Origin: Chitinophaga pinensis
GTDB lineage: Bacteria; Bacteroidota; Bacteroidia; Chitinophagales; Chitinophagaceae
Reading direction: 5' to 3'
Assembly (NCBI GenBank): GCA_902167325.1
Contig: LR632930.1
Coordinates: forward strand, 496,001-560,000
DNA: 64,000 nucleotides
Numbering within the stretch: the stretch's first letter is position 1; each line of letters opens with the position of its first letter. Positions 8,720-17,240 of this stretch are shown piece after piece. Made by a program: the position numbers and the translations under genes. A model generated the notes under the pieces. The model ran no database searches and was not told the DNA's origin. It saw only the letters and a program-made list of their open reading frames with translations.

Positions 8720-11020
8720 TTATACTGTTTCCTTCAAAGCAGCACGCACCGCGCGTGCGGCGCTCACCATGTTCCGGAGGGCAGCCTCCGTCTCCGGCCA
8801 CTTCCGTGTTTTAAGCCCGCAATCAGGGTTCACCCAGATGTTGCGTGCGGGCAAATATTCAGCAGCCTTGTGCAGCAGTGATTCCATCTCTGCGGCTGTA
8901 GGTACGCGGGGTGAGTGAATATCATATACACCCGGCCCTATCTCATTCGGATACCGGAAATCCGCAAATGCTTCCAGCAACTCCATCTGCGAACGCGATG
9001 TTTCTATCGTAATCACATCTGCATCCATGGCAGCAATATGCCGGATGATATCATTGAAATCACTATAACACATATGGGTGTGAATCTGCGTATTATCCTG
9101 CACACCCGATGCGGACACACGGAAAGCTTTCACAGCCCATGACAGATACTGTTCCCGGTCAGACTGCCGGATGGGCAATCCTTCCCGGATAGCAGGCTCA
9201 TCTATCTGAATAATACCGATACCTGCTTTCTCCAGTGCCACCACTTCATCGCGGATCGCTAATGCGATTTGTGCGGTAGTTTCGGCACGGGGCTGATCGT
9301 CGCGTACGAAAGACCACTGCAGAATTGTTACCGGCCCTGTAAGCATACCCTTCATAGGCAGGCTGGTACAAGATTGTGCGAACACCGACCAGCGCACGGT
9401 CATATCTTCTTCGCGGCTCACATCACCATAAATCACCGGAGGCTTAACACACCGGCTGCCATAGCTCTGCACCCAGCCGTGTTGCGTGAAGGCAAACCCT
9501 TCCAGCTTTTCCCCGAAATACTCCACCATGTCGTTCCTTTCGAACTCACCATGTACCAGTACATCGAGCCCGATGCTTTCCTGCAGGCGGATGGTTTCGC
9601 GGGTAGCAGCTTCCAGTGCCTGCTCGTATTGAGCAGCTAAAAGATCCCCTTTCTTATAAGCAGCACGCAAAGAGCGGATATCCGCAGTTTGCGGAAATGA
9701 GCCGATGGTGGTGGTGGGATAAAGCGGCAGGCGGAAACGTTGCTGCTGCAGCTGCTGCCGTTGCAGGAAGGAAGACTTACGTTGCGCATCAGCTTCAGTA
9801 ATGCCGGCTACGCGTGCTTTCACGGCCGGTTTATGGATTCGGGAAGAAGCCGCCCGGGCTGCGATAGCAGTTTTGTTCGCATCCAGCAGTGAAGTATTGC
9901 CTTGGAAGATGCTGTTCAGCTCATCCGTTTCGATGAGCTTCTGTTTTGCAAAAGCCATCCAGGACCGCAGCTCCGCATCCAGTTCAGTTTCAAGGTCGAG
10001 GTCGGCAGGTGTATGTAACAGCGAACATGATGTTGCGATCATCACCCTGTTTTCACCCAGTACACTTACTGCTTCACGAATGAACTCCAGTGAGCGGCTG
10101 TAGTTATTCTTCCAGATATTCCGCCCGTCGATCACTCCAAGAGACAGCGACATTTTCGGCGGAAGCAATGGCAGCAAACTCTTCAGCTGATCCGGTGCAC
10201 GTACCAGATCGATATGCAGGCAGCACACCGGCAGTGACGCAGCAAGTTCTGCATTATCACGCAAACCTTCGAAGTAAGTGGCTACTAATGTGCGCAGCCC
10301 TTTGCAATGCTTCGCGATCTCTGCATAGGCATAACGGTAGGCTTCCGCCGCACCGGCAGGCAGGTCTGTACCGAGGAAGGGTTCATCCAGCTGTACCCAT
10401 GCAGCACCATTATCGCGCAGGCGTTGCAGTACTTCAATGTAAACGGGCAGGAGTTTGGGCAACAGTTCCAGGCGGTGGAAGCCCGGTTCTTTTTCTTTAC
10501 CCAGCAGCAGGAAAGATACAGGCCCAACCAGAACAGGCTTGGGGGTAGCTTTGAGCAGATGCTTCGCTGCATCGAAGGCATTGAACACTTTGTTGGAGAA
10601 CAGGCGGAACGACTGGTTCTTCCTGAACTCGGGCACGATGTAATGATAATTTGTGTCGAACCACTTGGTCATTTCCATGGCGGTGAGATCGAGTCCGTGT
10701 TGCTGATACCCGCGTGCCATGGCAAAGGCCAGATCGGCTTCCGTGTTCTGGGGGATGTCAGTAACTACGGGGGCGTAACGGTCAGGAATGGCACCCACGA
10801 GGAGCGACATGTCGAGTACATGATCGTAGAAACTGAAATCATTGCAGGGGATGAGATCCATCCCGGAAGATTCCTGCAGTCGCCATTGTTCTTCCTGCAG
10901 GCGTTGTGCGGTAACGAATAGTTCCTGGCGGCCGATACGGCCCTGCCAATAATCTTCGCAAGCTTTTTTGAGCTGGCGGCGGGCTCCCATGCGTGGGTAG
11001 CCGAGGGTGTGTTTAAGCAT
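8720..11020 (-). CDS. metE: Cobalamin-independent methionine synthase MetE
   Basis: The 766-residue enzyme transfers the methyl group of 5-methyl-tetrahydropteroyl-triglutamate to homocysteine in the last step of methionine synthesis, without B12. It shows the two-barrel MetE layout: an N-terminal half beginning HTLGYPRMGARRQLK and a C-terminal catalytic half with YPTTTIGSFPQT. Zinc ligands lie in IHTHMCYSDF (His and Cys) and in NPDCGLKTR (Cys). Length is normal for the family. I use the ATG at 11020; an in-frame TTG two codons upstream is less likely. A cobalamin riboswitch lies in its leader, so expression should fall when adenosylcobalamin is available. Confidence 0.96.
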   Translation of the reverse strand: MLKHTLGYPRMGARRQLKKACEDYWQGRIGRQELFVTAQRLQEEQWRLQESSGMDLIPCNDFSFYDHVLDMSLLVGAIPDRYAPVVTDIPQNTEADLAFAMARGYQQHGLDLTAMEMTKWFDTNYHYIVPEFRKNQSFRLFSNKVFNAFDAAKHLLKATPKPVLVGPVSFLLLGKEKEPGFHRLELLPKLLPVYIEVLQRLRDNGAAWVQLDEPFLGTDLPAGAAEAYRYAYAEIAKHCKGLRTLVATYFEGLRDNAELAASLPVCCLHIDLVRAPDQLKSLLPLLPPKMSLSLGVIDGRNIWKNNYSRSLEFIREAVSVLGENRVMIATSCSLLHTPADLDLETELDAELRSWMAFAKQKLIETDELNSIFQGNTSLLDANKTAIAARAASSRIHKPAVKARVAGITEADAQRKSSFLQRQQLQQQRFRLPLYPTTTIGSFPQTADIRSLRAAYKKGDLLAAQYEQALEAATRETIRLQESIGLDVLVHGEFERNDMVEYFGEKLEGFAFTQHGWVQSYGSRCVKPPVIYGDVSREEDMTVRWSVFAQSCTSLPMKGMLTGPVTILQWSFVRDDQPRAETTAQIALAIRDEVVALEKAGIGIIQIDEPAIREGLPIRQSDREQYLSWAVKAFRVSASGVQDNTQIHTHMCYSDFNDIIRHIAAMDADVITIETSRSQMELLEAFADFRYPNEIGPGVYDIHSPRVPTAAEMESLLHKAAEYLPARNIWVNPDCGLKTRKWPETEAALRNMVSAARAVRAALKETV

Positions 11021-11179
11021 ACGCAAAAAACTTTTTGGTGAAACATTAAGTGACTTAATGCTCCTTACGGTTTTCGTACGCTTTCAGGAGATGGGAGAAG
11101 GCACAGAACGGCATAACGGGGCATAGTTTGCCCATTATGGTTCCTGACCATTGCTTCAAATCGCGAAAGCATGATCTTG

Positions 11180-11370
11180 CATAGCGGGCAAGTATCCTGG
11201 CTTGTAACATTACCGCCGTTCTTCTCATCCTGTTCAGGTCAGGACAATGAACGTTGGGGGCGGTAACTATTAGCAGTTACTTACAGTTGCGCGACAGCCC
11301 GTGATTTGCACACGGTTCCTTTTTAAAGACGGCTTCCGCCGTCTACCGCACTATGGAAAGAATGAATCGG
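11180..11370 (-). promoter_or_regulatory. Cobalamin (adenosylcobalamin) riboswitch in the metE leader
   Basis: Reading the minus strand, the conserved core GCTGTCGCGCAACTGTAA appears just after a GGAACCGTGTGCAAATCACG segment, which is the B12-riboswitch core with its GGTGCAAATC-like strand slightly diverged. About 80 nt further the 3' B12-box strand AAGCCAGGATACTTGCCCGC closes the element. A GACGGC-GGAA-GCCGTC hairpin precedes the core. About 160 nt separate the element from the metE start, enough for an expression platform. Repression of metE by B12 through such riboswitches is established in several bacteria. The outer boundaries are approximate. Confidence 0.9.
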
Positions 11371-11670
11371 GTAAAGAACTCGGGGCCAAAGATAGGAATG
11401 TCATCCATCAAAACCTATAACCAACTACTTTGTTAACGGGCATTAACCAATAAATATTTTGGCACAGTATATGCAAATACTGGTGCGTAACGGCTTATAC
11501 CTATCATATTAGATATTAACGGATAGCCATATAGAAGATCAGACGTATACCTGTATACTCGCCTCCATTATTATTGAACTACCACTTTAGCAGCATAGAT
11601 CACAAAAATCAGCGCATCCGCGCCGGGAGCTTCGTGCGCCTATGCTAATGTGGGTAACAGCGACTTGTAT

Positions 11671-12033
11671 ATGAAAAGGATATTGGTAATTGAAGATGAT
11701 TTATTAATGATTCATGTAGTAGAGTTGATCATTAAAAAAGAAGGACATCATGCAGACCTCGCCTATAACGGAAAAGAAGCGGCCATGTTATTAGGAACAT
11801 ATGATTACGACCTGGTAATCGCCGACCTGAAATTGCCTTTCCCTTATCTGAACGAGCTGACGGAACAGCTGCGCATACAGCGCCAGCAAAAGCTGCTGCC
11901 GATCATCATGATGCTGCCTGCCTATTTCGTCATGGAAAGTATTTCTTCCTGGTTTGGTATGGAAGCAGAAGAAATCATCATAAGGCCTTTCAGTCCACAC
12001 GAGTTAACCGCCAAAATTCAGGCACTCATTTAA
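11671..12033 (+). CDS. Single-domain response regulator with degenerate active site
   Basis: The 120-residue protein is a stand-alone receiver domain. The N-terminal acidic pair (IEDD, D9/D10) and the predicted phospho-acceptor D52 in LVIADLKLP are present. Two other switch residues are changed: the Thr/Ser normally at the end of beta-4 is replaced (IIMMLPAYF), and the conserved Lys of the K-P motif is Arg (IIIRPFSP). Phosphorylation is therefore uncertain. The start is the ATG at 11671 rather than a GTG seven codons earlier. It has no kinase neighbour; an intrinsic terminator follows. It may act as a phosphate sink or in a phosphorylation-independent way. Confidence 0.8.
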   Translation: MKRILVIEDDLLMIHVVELIIKKEGHHADLAYNGKEAAMLLGTYDYDLVIADLKLPFPYLNELTEQLRIQRQQKLLPIIMMLPAYFVMESISSWFGMEAEEIIIRPFSPHELTAKIQALI

Positions 12034-12162
12034 TGGAAGCCCTCTCGCTTCACGCCTGCTATTCCTAATCCCGGCCTTCCGGTCACAGCTTTTTATTAGC
12101 TGGTGGCCGGCGCCGGTGCAGGATAACCCTTTAGTCACTATCATTATTGTGAACGCGTTTTT

Positions 12163-12184
12163 GGCCGGCTTTGCCCGGCCTTTT
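12163..12184 (+). terminator. Intrinsic terminator after the receiver gene
   Basis: A short GC stem (GGCCGG pairing with CCGGCC around a 6-nt loop) is flanked by TTTTT upstream and TTTT downstream. It lies about 130 bp after the receiver stop codon. Confidence 0.6.
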
Positions 12185-12238
12185 CGTGTATCTGTTAGCA
12201 CTACAGGTATATAAACCCGGAATAGCGATATTTGCGGC

Positions 12239-12457
12239 ATGGACATTTTTACCATTCAGGTAGACGACCGGCAGTTTGAAGTAAAGCCTTTTGTGAAAGG
12301 GTACGGTATGGCTTTTCATGTAGATACAGGCGACGGGCTGGTGGTTTTTGAGCTGGATGAAGAAGATCAGCTGAGGGCACTTTCACAGGGCGATGTACCT
12401 CCGGATGCAGCACTGGTGGGCCGTATCGCCGATGCGATCGTAGCGCGCTTTGCCTGA
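12239..12457 (+). CDS. Small hypothetical protein
   Basis: This 72-residue acidic protein has no signal peptide or membrane segment. It alternates short beta-like stretches (IFTIQVDDRQFEVKPF, AFHVDTGDGLVVFEL) and ends in an amphipathic helix (GRIADAIVARF). A GATATTTG, one mismatch from the -7 consensus, ends 5 bp before the ATG. It lies just upstream of the umuC cassette but is separated from it by a candidate promoter/operator, so it need not share regulation. I do not recognise the family; coding looks likely from composition. Confidence 0.55.
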   Translation: MDIFTIQVDDRQFEVKPFVKGYGMAFHVDTGDGLVVFELDEEDQLRALSQGDVPPDAALVGRIADAIVARFA

Positions 12458-12470
12458 ATTGCCAATTTAT

Positions 12471-12500
12471 TTAGCTATATTTGCTAATATAATTAGCTAA
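12471..12500 (+). promoter_or_regulatory. Palindromic operator overlapping a -7 element before umuC
   Basis: Immediately before the umuC start codon lie TTAGCTA (12471-12477), the perfect palindrome GCTAATATAATTAGC (12483-12497) and a final TTAGCTAA reaching the ATG. TTAGCTA and TAGCTAA form an inverted pair. The -7 match TATATTTG (12476-12483) sits between the half-sites, with a TTTG at 12449-12452 as possible -33 (23 bp apart). A repressor bound here would block the promoter, as expected for a damage-inducible cassette. The repressor's identity is unknown; LexA or an XRE/S24-type protein are candidates. Confidence 0.55.
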
Positions 12501-13763
12501 ATGATTGCCCTGGTTGACTGCAATAACTTTTACGTAAGCTGCGAAAGGCTCTTCCACCCCGGCGTACTCGGCCGGCCGGTAGTAGTACTCAGTAATAACG
12601 ACGGGTGCGTGATATCCCGTTCTGAAGAAGCCAAAACCCTCGGCATACGGATGGGCGCCCCTGCATTTTTCATGGAAGAACTGCTGCAGCGCCACCAGGT
12701 AGCCGTCTTCTCCTCCAACTACACCCTCTATGGCAGTCTTTCCCAACGCGTCATGCAGGTCCTTTCTTCCTTCGCCCCGGAGATGGAAGTTTACAGTATT
12801 GACGAAGCCTTCCTCGACCTTTCCGGCCATACCAGCCTCCCCACCCTTGCTGCGGCCATCCGTGCAGGGGTACTGCACGATGTAGGCCTGCCTGTTTCTG
12901 TGGGCGTAGCACCCACCAAAACCCTCGCCAAGATGGCTAACCGCGCTGTCAAAAAGAACAAACTTCCAGAAGGCTTCCTCGTGCTGGATTCCCCTGAAAA
13001 AACCGAAGCAGTGTTAGCTGCCACGCAGGTGGAAGATATCTGGGGCATCGGCCCCCAGTACGCCGCCATGCTCCATCAGAAAGGCTTCCATAACGCACGT
13101 GACCTTTCCCTCGTTCCGGACGACTTTGCCCGGCGCGAACTCACCGTTGTGGGCCTCCGCCTCGTGCGGGAGCTTCGCGGAATCCCCTGCATAGCACTGG
13201 AAGAAGCTACCCCACCTAAAAAGGCCGTGTGTGTAGCCCGCTCATTCGGGCAGCTGCTTACCCAAAAAACCGATATACAGGAAGCCCTCGCCAACTACGC
13301 CGCCGTTGCCGCACAGAAGCTGCGGGCACAAAACTCCCGCGCTACCGTTATACAGGTGTTCGTACAAACCAACAACTTCCGTGGCCAGGATGCGCAGTAT
13401 CACCGCTCCGTAAATGTGCGGCTGCCGGTGCCTGCCAATTCCACGCGCGAACTCATCCGTCATGCACTGCTCGCACTGGACCATATCTTTAAACCGGGAT
13501 ACAATTACAAGAAAACCGGCATTACCGCAATGGACCTTGTGCCAGACACGGAGGTGCAGGAAAACCTTTTCGAGACGACCAACCACGACAGGGAGCGAAA
13601 ACTGATGCAGGCGCTCGACGGTATCACACGGCATTTTGCAGGGAAGCCCGTGCTGCGGTTTGCCGTGCAGGGCGGCGATAAGAAATGGACACTGCGGCAG
13701 GAGCGCCTTTCACCCTGCTATACAACCCGCCTCCATGAAATCATTAAAGCCAAACCGGAATAA
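12501..13763 (+). CDS. umuC: Y-family DNA polymerase, UmuC
   Basis: The 420-residue protein matches the length and layout of UmuC, the catalytic subunit of translesion polymerase V. It begins with the palm motif MIALVDCNNFYVSCERLF containing catalytic D6. YSIDEAFLDL supplies the second carboxylate pair (D101, E102). A helix-hairpin-helix region (VEDIWGIGPQYAAMLHQKG) and a little-finger domain follow, then a DUF4113-like C-terminus. UmuC normally works with cleaved UmuD; no umuD-like gene is adjacent. It overlaps the next gene by 1 bp (TAATG), indicating translational coupling in a three-gene operon that ends with an SRAP gene. Confidence 0.94.
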   Translation: MIALVDCNNFYVSCERLFHPGVLGRPVVVLSNNDGCVISRSEEAKTLGIRMGAPAFFMEELLQRHQVAVFSSNYTLYGSLSQRVMQVLSSFAPEMEVYSIDEAFLDLSGHTSLPTLAAAIRAGVLHDVGLPVSVGVAPTKTLAKMANRAVKKNKLPEGFLVLDSPEKTEAVLAATQVEDIWGIGPQYAAMLHQKGFHNARDLSLVPDDFARRELTVVGLRLVRELRGIPCIALEEATPPKKAVCVARSFGQLLTQKTDIQEALANYAAVAAQKLRAQNSRATVIQVFVQTNNFRGQDAQYHRSVNVRLPVPANSTRELIRHALLALDHIFKPGYNYKKTGITAMDLVPDTEVQENLFETTNHDRERKLMQALDGITRHFAGKPVLRFAVQGGDKKWTLRQERLSPCYTTRLHEIIKAKPE

Positions 13764-14248
13764 TGCATAACCCGCTTGCCATATTGCGCCCGGCAGTACT
13801 GGAAGGGCTTCTCGATGCGGGGCACCGGTGGTTCGTACGGCAGGATTATCCGCGAGGCATGCACCCTTCGCTGAAAGCATCCCTCCTGCTCTCTCCCCAC
13901 CGCTCCCTCACCGAAGCCCGCGCTCATATGGAAGCTATAGCAGGAGACCCGCACCGGCATCTCTACGATGCCGAAGCCCCGGCAGACCGGGAACGCCTCT
14001 TTATGGCAGCCGGCCAGCCGGAAGGCTATCACATATACATTGCACTCCTTGCCAAAAAGAAATGGAGCCCGGACCCGGCCACCGGAGCAGCCATCAAACA
14101 ATACATCCGTGTGCATACCAACTGGAAGGCCGACCGGAAAGAAGACCTTGCCGTTACGCTCTTTATTCAGTTTGGCGAACTTTTTCTTAATTTGAAAACG
14201 AAACAGGAAGAAATCAAAATACCCTTCTCCGATATCGAAAAAACCTGA
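13763..14248 (+). CDS. Hypothetical protein in the umuC-SRAP cassette
   Basis: This 161-residue soluble protein has no motif that I recognise. It is rich in His, Arg and Pro in the first half (HRWFVRQDYPRGMHPSLK) and ends in alternating charged and hydrophobic residues (VTLFIQFGELFLNLK). Its ATG overlaps the umuC stop by 1 bp and its stop precedes the SRAP start by 4 bp, so it is almost certainly co-expressed with both DNA-damage proteins. A role in damage tolerance, perhaps as a UmuC accessory or a UmuD substitute, is inference from position only; it lacks an S24 peptidase Ser-Lys pair that I can see. Confidence 0.7.
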   Translation: MHNPLAILRPAVLEGLLDAGHRWFVRQDYPRGMHPSLKASLLLSPHRSLTEARAHMEAIAGDPHRHLYDAEAPADRERLFMAAGQPEGYHIYIALLAKKKWSPDPATGAAIKQYIRVHTNWKADRKEDLAVTLFIQFGELFLNLKTKQEEIKIPFSDIEKT

Positions 14249-14252
14249 TCCC

Positions 14253-15002
14253 ATGTGTTACGACCTTTCATTCTCTGCCAGCATAGCATCCGTGTTCGAC
14301 TATCTGCCCGAACTAAAAGATATGGGCCAGCTGGATCTCCACTTCGAACCTACTTTTCACAAAGTGGCGCAGGGATACCCCAAGTGGCCGGTGGTATTGC
14401 ACAACAATAATGAATACAAGCTGCAGAAATTCGAATGGGGCGTAATTCCGAACTATATGAAAACGCCTGAAGAAGTAAAGAAAGGCAGGAAATGGATGGT
14501 AAATGCACGGGCTGAAAAAGTGCTGGACCCAAAAGCTTATTGGAACCGCATCCGTAAAAACAGATGCCTCGTACCTGCTACCGGCTTCTTTGAGCATCGC
14601 GAAATTCCGGGATGGAAAAACAAAGTACCTTATTACATACACGTCAAAGACCGTGAGATATTCTTTATTGCCGGACTGTACGCATGGTCTCACATCCCCA
14701 ATCCTGAAACGGGCGAGATCCCGGGTACTTTCACGCTTATTACCCGCGATGCTAACGACATCATGAGCCGCATCCATAACGGCGGAGATAATGCCGGACG
14801 CATGCCCCTCATCTTACCCCGCGAACTGGAAAAAGAGTGGCTGCGCCCCGACCTGTCAGACGAAGGCATTAAATCCATCCTCTCCTACAGCATTCCTTCA
14901 GAAGAGCTGGCTTACTGGACGGTCAATTCCGTACGTAAAGCCAAACCCGACGACGAAAGCGTAATCGCGGAAACGGACTGGACCGAGCTTCCTGCATTGT
15001 GA
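14253..15002 (+). CDS. SOS response-associated peptidase (SRAP, HMCES/YedK family)
   Basis: The 249-residue protein begins MCYDLSF, so after Met removal Cys2 becomes the N-terminal residue that forms a thiazolidine crosslink with abasic sites in single-stranded DNA. Other family residues are present: the N-A-R-A-E strand (MVNARAEKV), the active-site Glu in GFFEH, and the His in the HNGGDN..RMPLIL segment. SRAP proteins shield abasic sites from cleavage and error-prone bypass. Its place four bases after the second gene of the umuC operon fits a DNA-damage cassette. Length is usual for Bacteroidota members. Confidence 0.93.
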   Translation: MCYDLSFSASIASVFDYLPELKDMGQLDLHFEPTFHKVAQGYPKWPVVLHNNNEYKLQKFEWGVIPNYMKTPEEVKKGRKWMVNARAEKVLDPKAYWNRIRKNRCLVPATGFFEHREIPGWKNKVPYYIHVKDREIFFIAGLYAWSHIPNPETGEIPGTFTLITRDANDIMSRIHNGGDNAGRMPLILPRELEKEWLRPDLSDEGIKSILSYSIPSEELAYWTVNSVRKAKPDDESVIAETDWTELPAL

Positions 15003-15015
15003 ACTTTAACAGAAA

Positions 15016-17076
15016 CTAACTTGCTTTGATAACACGCAGCCTGTATTTGGATTGCTTGCGCAGGTACTGACCGATTACACGGTAAAGCCGGTCAAATTCG
15101 ATGGGCTTGATGAGATATTCATTTACGCCCGCGGCCTTGGCTTCATCCTGCTGCTCGTTAAATGCATCTGCAGAAATAGCGATTACAGGGATATGAGCGA
15201 GCACAGGGTCTTTACGCAATTCTACGATTACTTCCAGCCCCGTCATGCGTGGCATATGCATATCCATGATAATGATATCAGGATGCACTTTACGCGCGAG
15301 CATCAGCCCTTCTTCCCCGTTATTGGCTATATGCAGCTCAACCCCTACGTTAGAGAAAAACCGCTGCATGATGAGCTGGTTGATCTCACTGTCTTCCATG
15401 AGCAATACACGCGTCCCTTCAGGAAAGACAGCATAATCATGCTGCATACCGGGTGTATTATCAAGCGGCTGCAACCCTCCTGTAACGGACTCTGCATTGA
15501 GCGGAAGCGTTACCGTGAAAGCAGTGCCTGCTCCGGGATGGCTCCAAACGGATATGCTGCCTCCCATCATTTCCGCGATGCGCCGGGTAATGGTAAGGCC
15601 AAGGCCTGTACCTCCATAGTTCTCCTGTATGGATGCATCGGCCTGCTCAAAGGGCTGGAAAATAACACGCTGTTTATCTTCAGGGATACCGATGCCTTCG
15701 TCTGACACGCGAATGCACCATTGCATGGACTCTTTGCGGAAACAGTGCAGCGTTACTTTCTTTTTTTCCGGGGAAAATTTGATGGCGTTACCCAGCAGGT
15801 TGTTAACGATTTGGGTGAGATGGACACGGTCGCCATAAATAATAGACGGCAGTCGGTTATCGATCTGCAGCTGAATGGCGATATCCTTCACCTGTGCGGC
15901 ATTCTGATAGATGGCTGAAACACCGCGCAGCCAGTCGCGCAGGTTAAATGGTTCCGGCTGTACCTGGTCAATTTTACCAGCTTCGATGCGGGCCAGTTCC
16001 AGTACATTGTTAACGATTTCAAGGAGGGTGTGGCCGCTGGTACTGATACTTTCTATATAAGCCAGCGCATTTTGAGGAATGCGGTTACGGTTGTCGATTT
16101 CATTCAATAGCAGGTAGGTCATCCCGATCACTGCATTGAGGGGGTTCCGGATCTCATGACTGATCTCTCTGAGGTAGGCCGACTTGGCAAGATTTGCTTT
16201 TTCTGCTGCATCCCGGGTTTGCATGAGTGCTTCCCGGGCTTCTTCCAATTCCTTCAATTGTGCGGTAAGGAGCTTATCCTGTTCACGCAGCTGACGGTTA
16301 CTGTTTTTGAGGTTGCTGATCATCTCTTCCATTACTATGTTGCCATCCCTGAGTGCCTTGGTGCGGGCATCCACTTCCTGTGCGAGATGTTCATTATAAG
16401 CGGATAGTTTGGCGTTGATCACTTTCAGTTCTGATTCTTTGCGAAGTACCAGGTCATTTTTGCGGTTAAGTGACTCATTCTTTTTCTGCAAACGCTTCAG
16501 GAGGCCGGTAATATTCAACTGATAGAATCTGATGACCATGAAATTGAGGGTAAGCACCACGGTCATAATGAGCCATCTGAAAAAGAACAATTCCTGCCGC
16601 GACATTTCCATCGGGCTGATCAGCTGGTAATAGTAATTCGTTTCAAGTAAGGCCAGGCACACGAGGATCATGAGCAGGCACATAAAGCGCAGTTCTTTTT
16701 CGTCAGGGGTGCAGATAAGGAGTGGTACACCGATCAGGAAGAGGCCAAGAAAATGTACCTGTGTGCTTTCACCGAAAGTAGCGCCGTAATACAGCATTAC
16801 CATGCAGAATACGAACATCAGCGAAAACTTGGCGGTACCATACCAGCCAACCCGGTTAAAGGCGAGAATGGAAAGGAAACCGCAGACGAAACCTATAGCG
16901 GTGTAGAGAATGGACCAGTCCCCTGAAATCCACGCAAGTGTAACCCCGCAGAATGCGCAAAGGAGTGCGGTGATAAAACTGAAGGAATTTACCACCATCA
17001 AACGCTTTACGTCGCCTCCTTTGCGGTCTGGCTGAAGCCCTATACGTTTAATGATATTGAACCATCCCGTTAACAT
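15016..17076 (-). CDS. Hybrid sensor histidine kinase / response regulator
   Basis: The 686-residue protein has about six N-terminal membrane helices (residues 25-190) without a large periplasmic domain, then a long coiled coil (about 195-300). HisKA follows with the H-box ISHEIRNPLNAVIGMTYLL, then HATPase_c (G-boxes VSDEGIGIPEDK and GTGLGLTITRRIAEMMGG). A C-terminal receiver covers about residues 560-680 (LLMEDSEINQLI; phospho-acceptor in IIIMDMHMPRMTG; Lys in YLIKPIEFDRL). It would start an intramolecular His-Asp relay; an Hpt partner is not in the window. Convergent with the SRAP gene, 13 bp away. The signal is unknown. Confidence 0.92.
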   Translation of the reverse strand: MLTGWFNIIKRIGLQPDRKGGDVKRLMVVNSFSFITALLCAFCGVTLAWISGDWSILYTAIGFVCGFLSILAFNRVGWYGTAKFSLMFVFCMVMLYYGATFGESTQVHFLGLFLIGVPLLICTPDEKELRFMCLLMILVCLALLETNYYYQLISPMEMSRQELFFFRWLIMTVVLTLNFMVIRFYQLNITGLLKRLQKKNESLNRKNDLVLRKESELKVINAKLSAYNEHLAQEVDARTKALRDGNIVMEEMISNLKNSNRQLREQDKLLTAQLKELEEAREALMQTRDAAEKANLAKSAYLREISHEIRNPLNAVIGMTYLLLNEIDNRNRIPQNALAYIESISTSGHTLLEIVNNVLELARIEAGKIDQVQPEPFNLRDWLRGVSAIYQNAAQVKDIAIQLQIDNRLPSIIYGDRVHLTQIVNNLLGNAIKFSPEKKKVTLHCFRKESMQWCIRVSDEGIGIPEDKQRVIFQPFEQADASIQENYGGTGLGLTITRRIAEMMGGSISVWSHPGAGTAFTVTLPLNAESVTGGLQPLDNTPGMQHDYAVFPEGTRVLLMEDSEINQLIMQRFFSNVGVELHIANNGEEGLMLARKVHPDIIIMDMHMPRMTGLEVIVELRKDPVLAHIPVIAISADAFNEQQDEAKAAGVNEYLIKPIEFDRLYRVIGQYLRKQSKYRLRVIKAS

Positions 17077-17212
17077 TCAAAAAGCTCTCTTCTATAATTT
17101 ACGGAATTTTCCCCAAAAGGCCCGGAACAAATCTTTCCGGTGCAGAATGGGCGCATGAAGACTATACTTCCCCTTCAGAACAGCAACAAGCCTTTAACAA
17201 ATCCGGCTTTTG

Positions 17213-17240
17213 CAAAAAATTAGCCCGATAAACATCGGGC
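17213..17240 (-). terminator. Intrinsic terminator on the minus strand upstream of cydA
   Basis: GCCCGAT pairs perfectly with ATCGGGC around a 4-nt loop, and on the minus strand the stem runs directly into TAATTTTTT. No annotated gene ends here, which is the main reason to suspect an RNA gene upstream of it. Confidence 0.65.
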
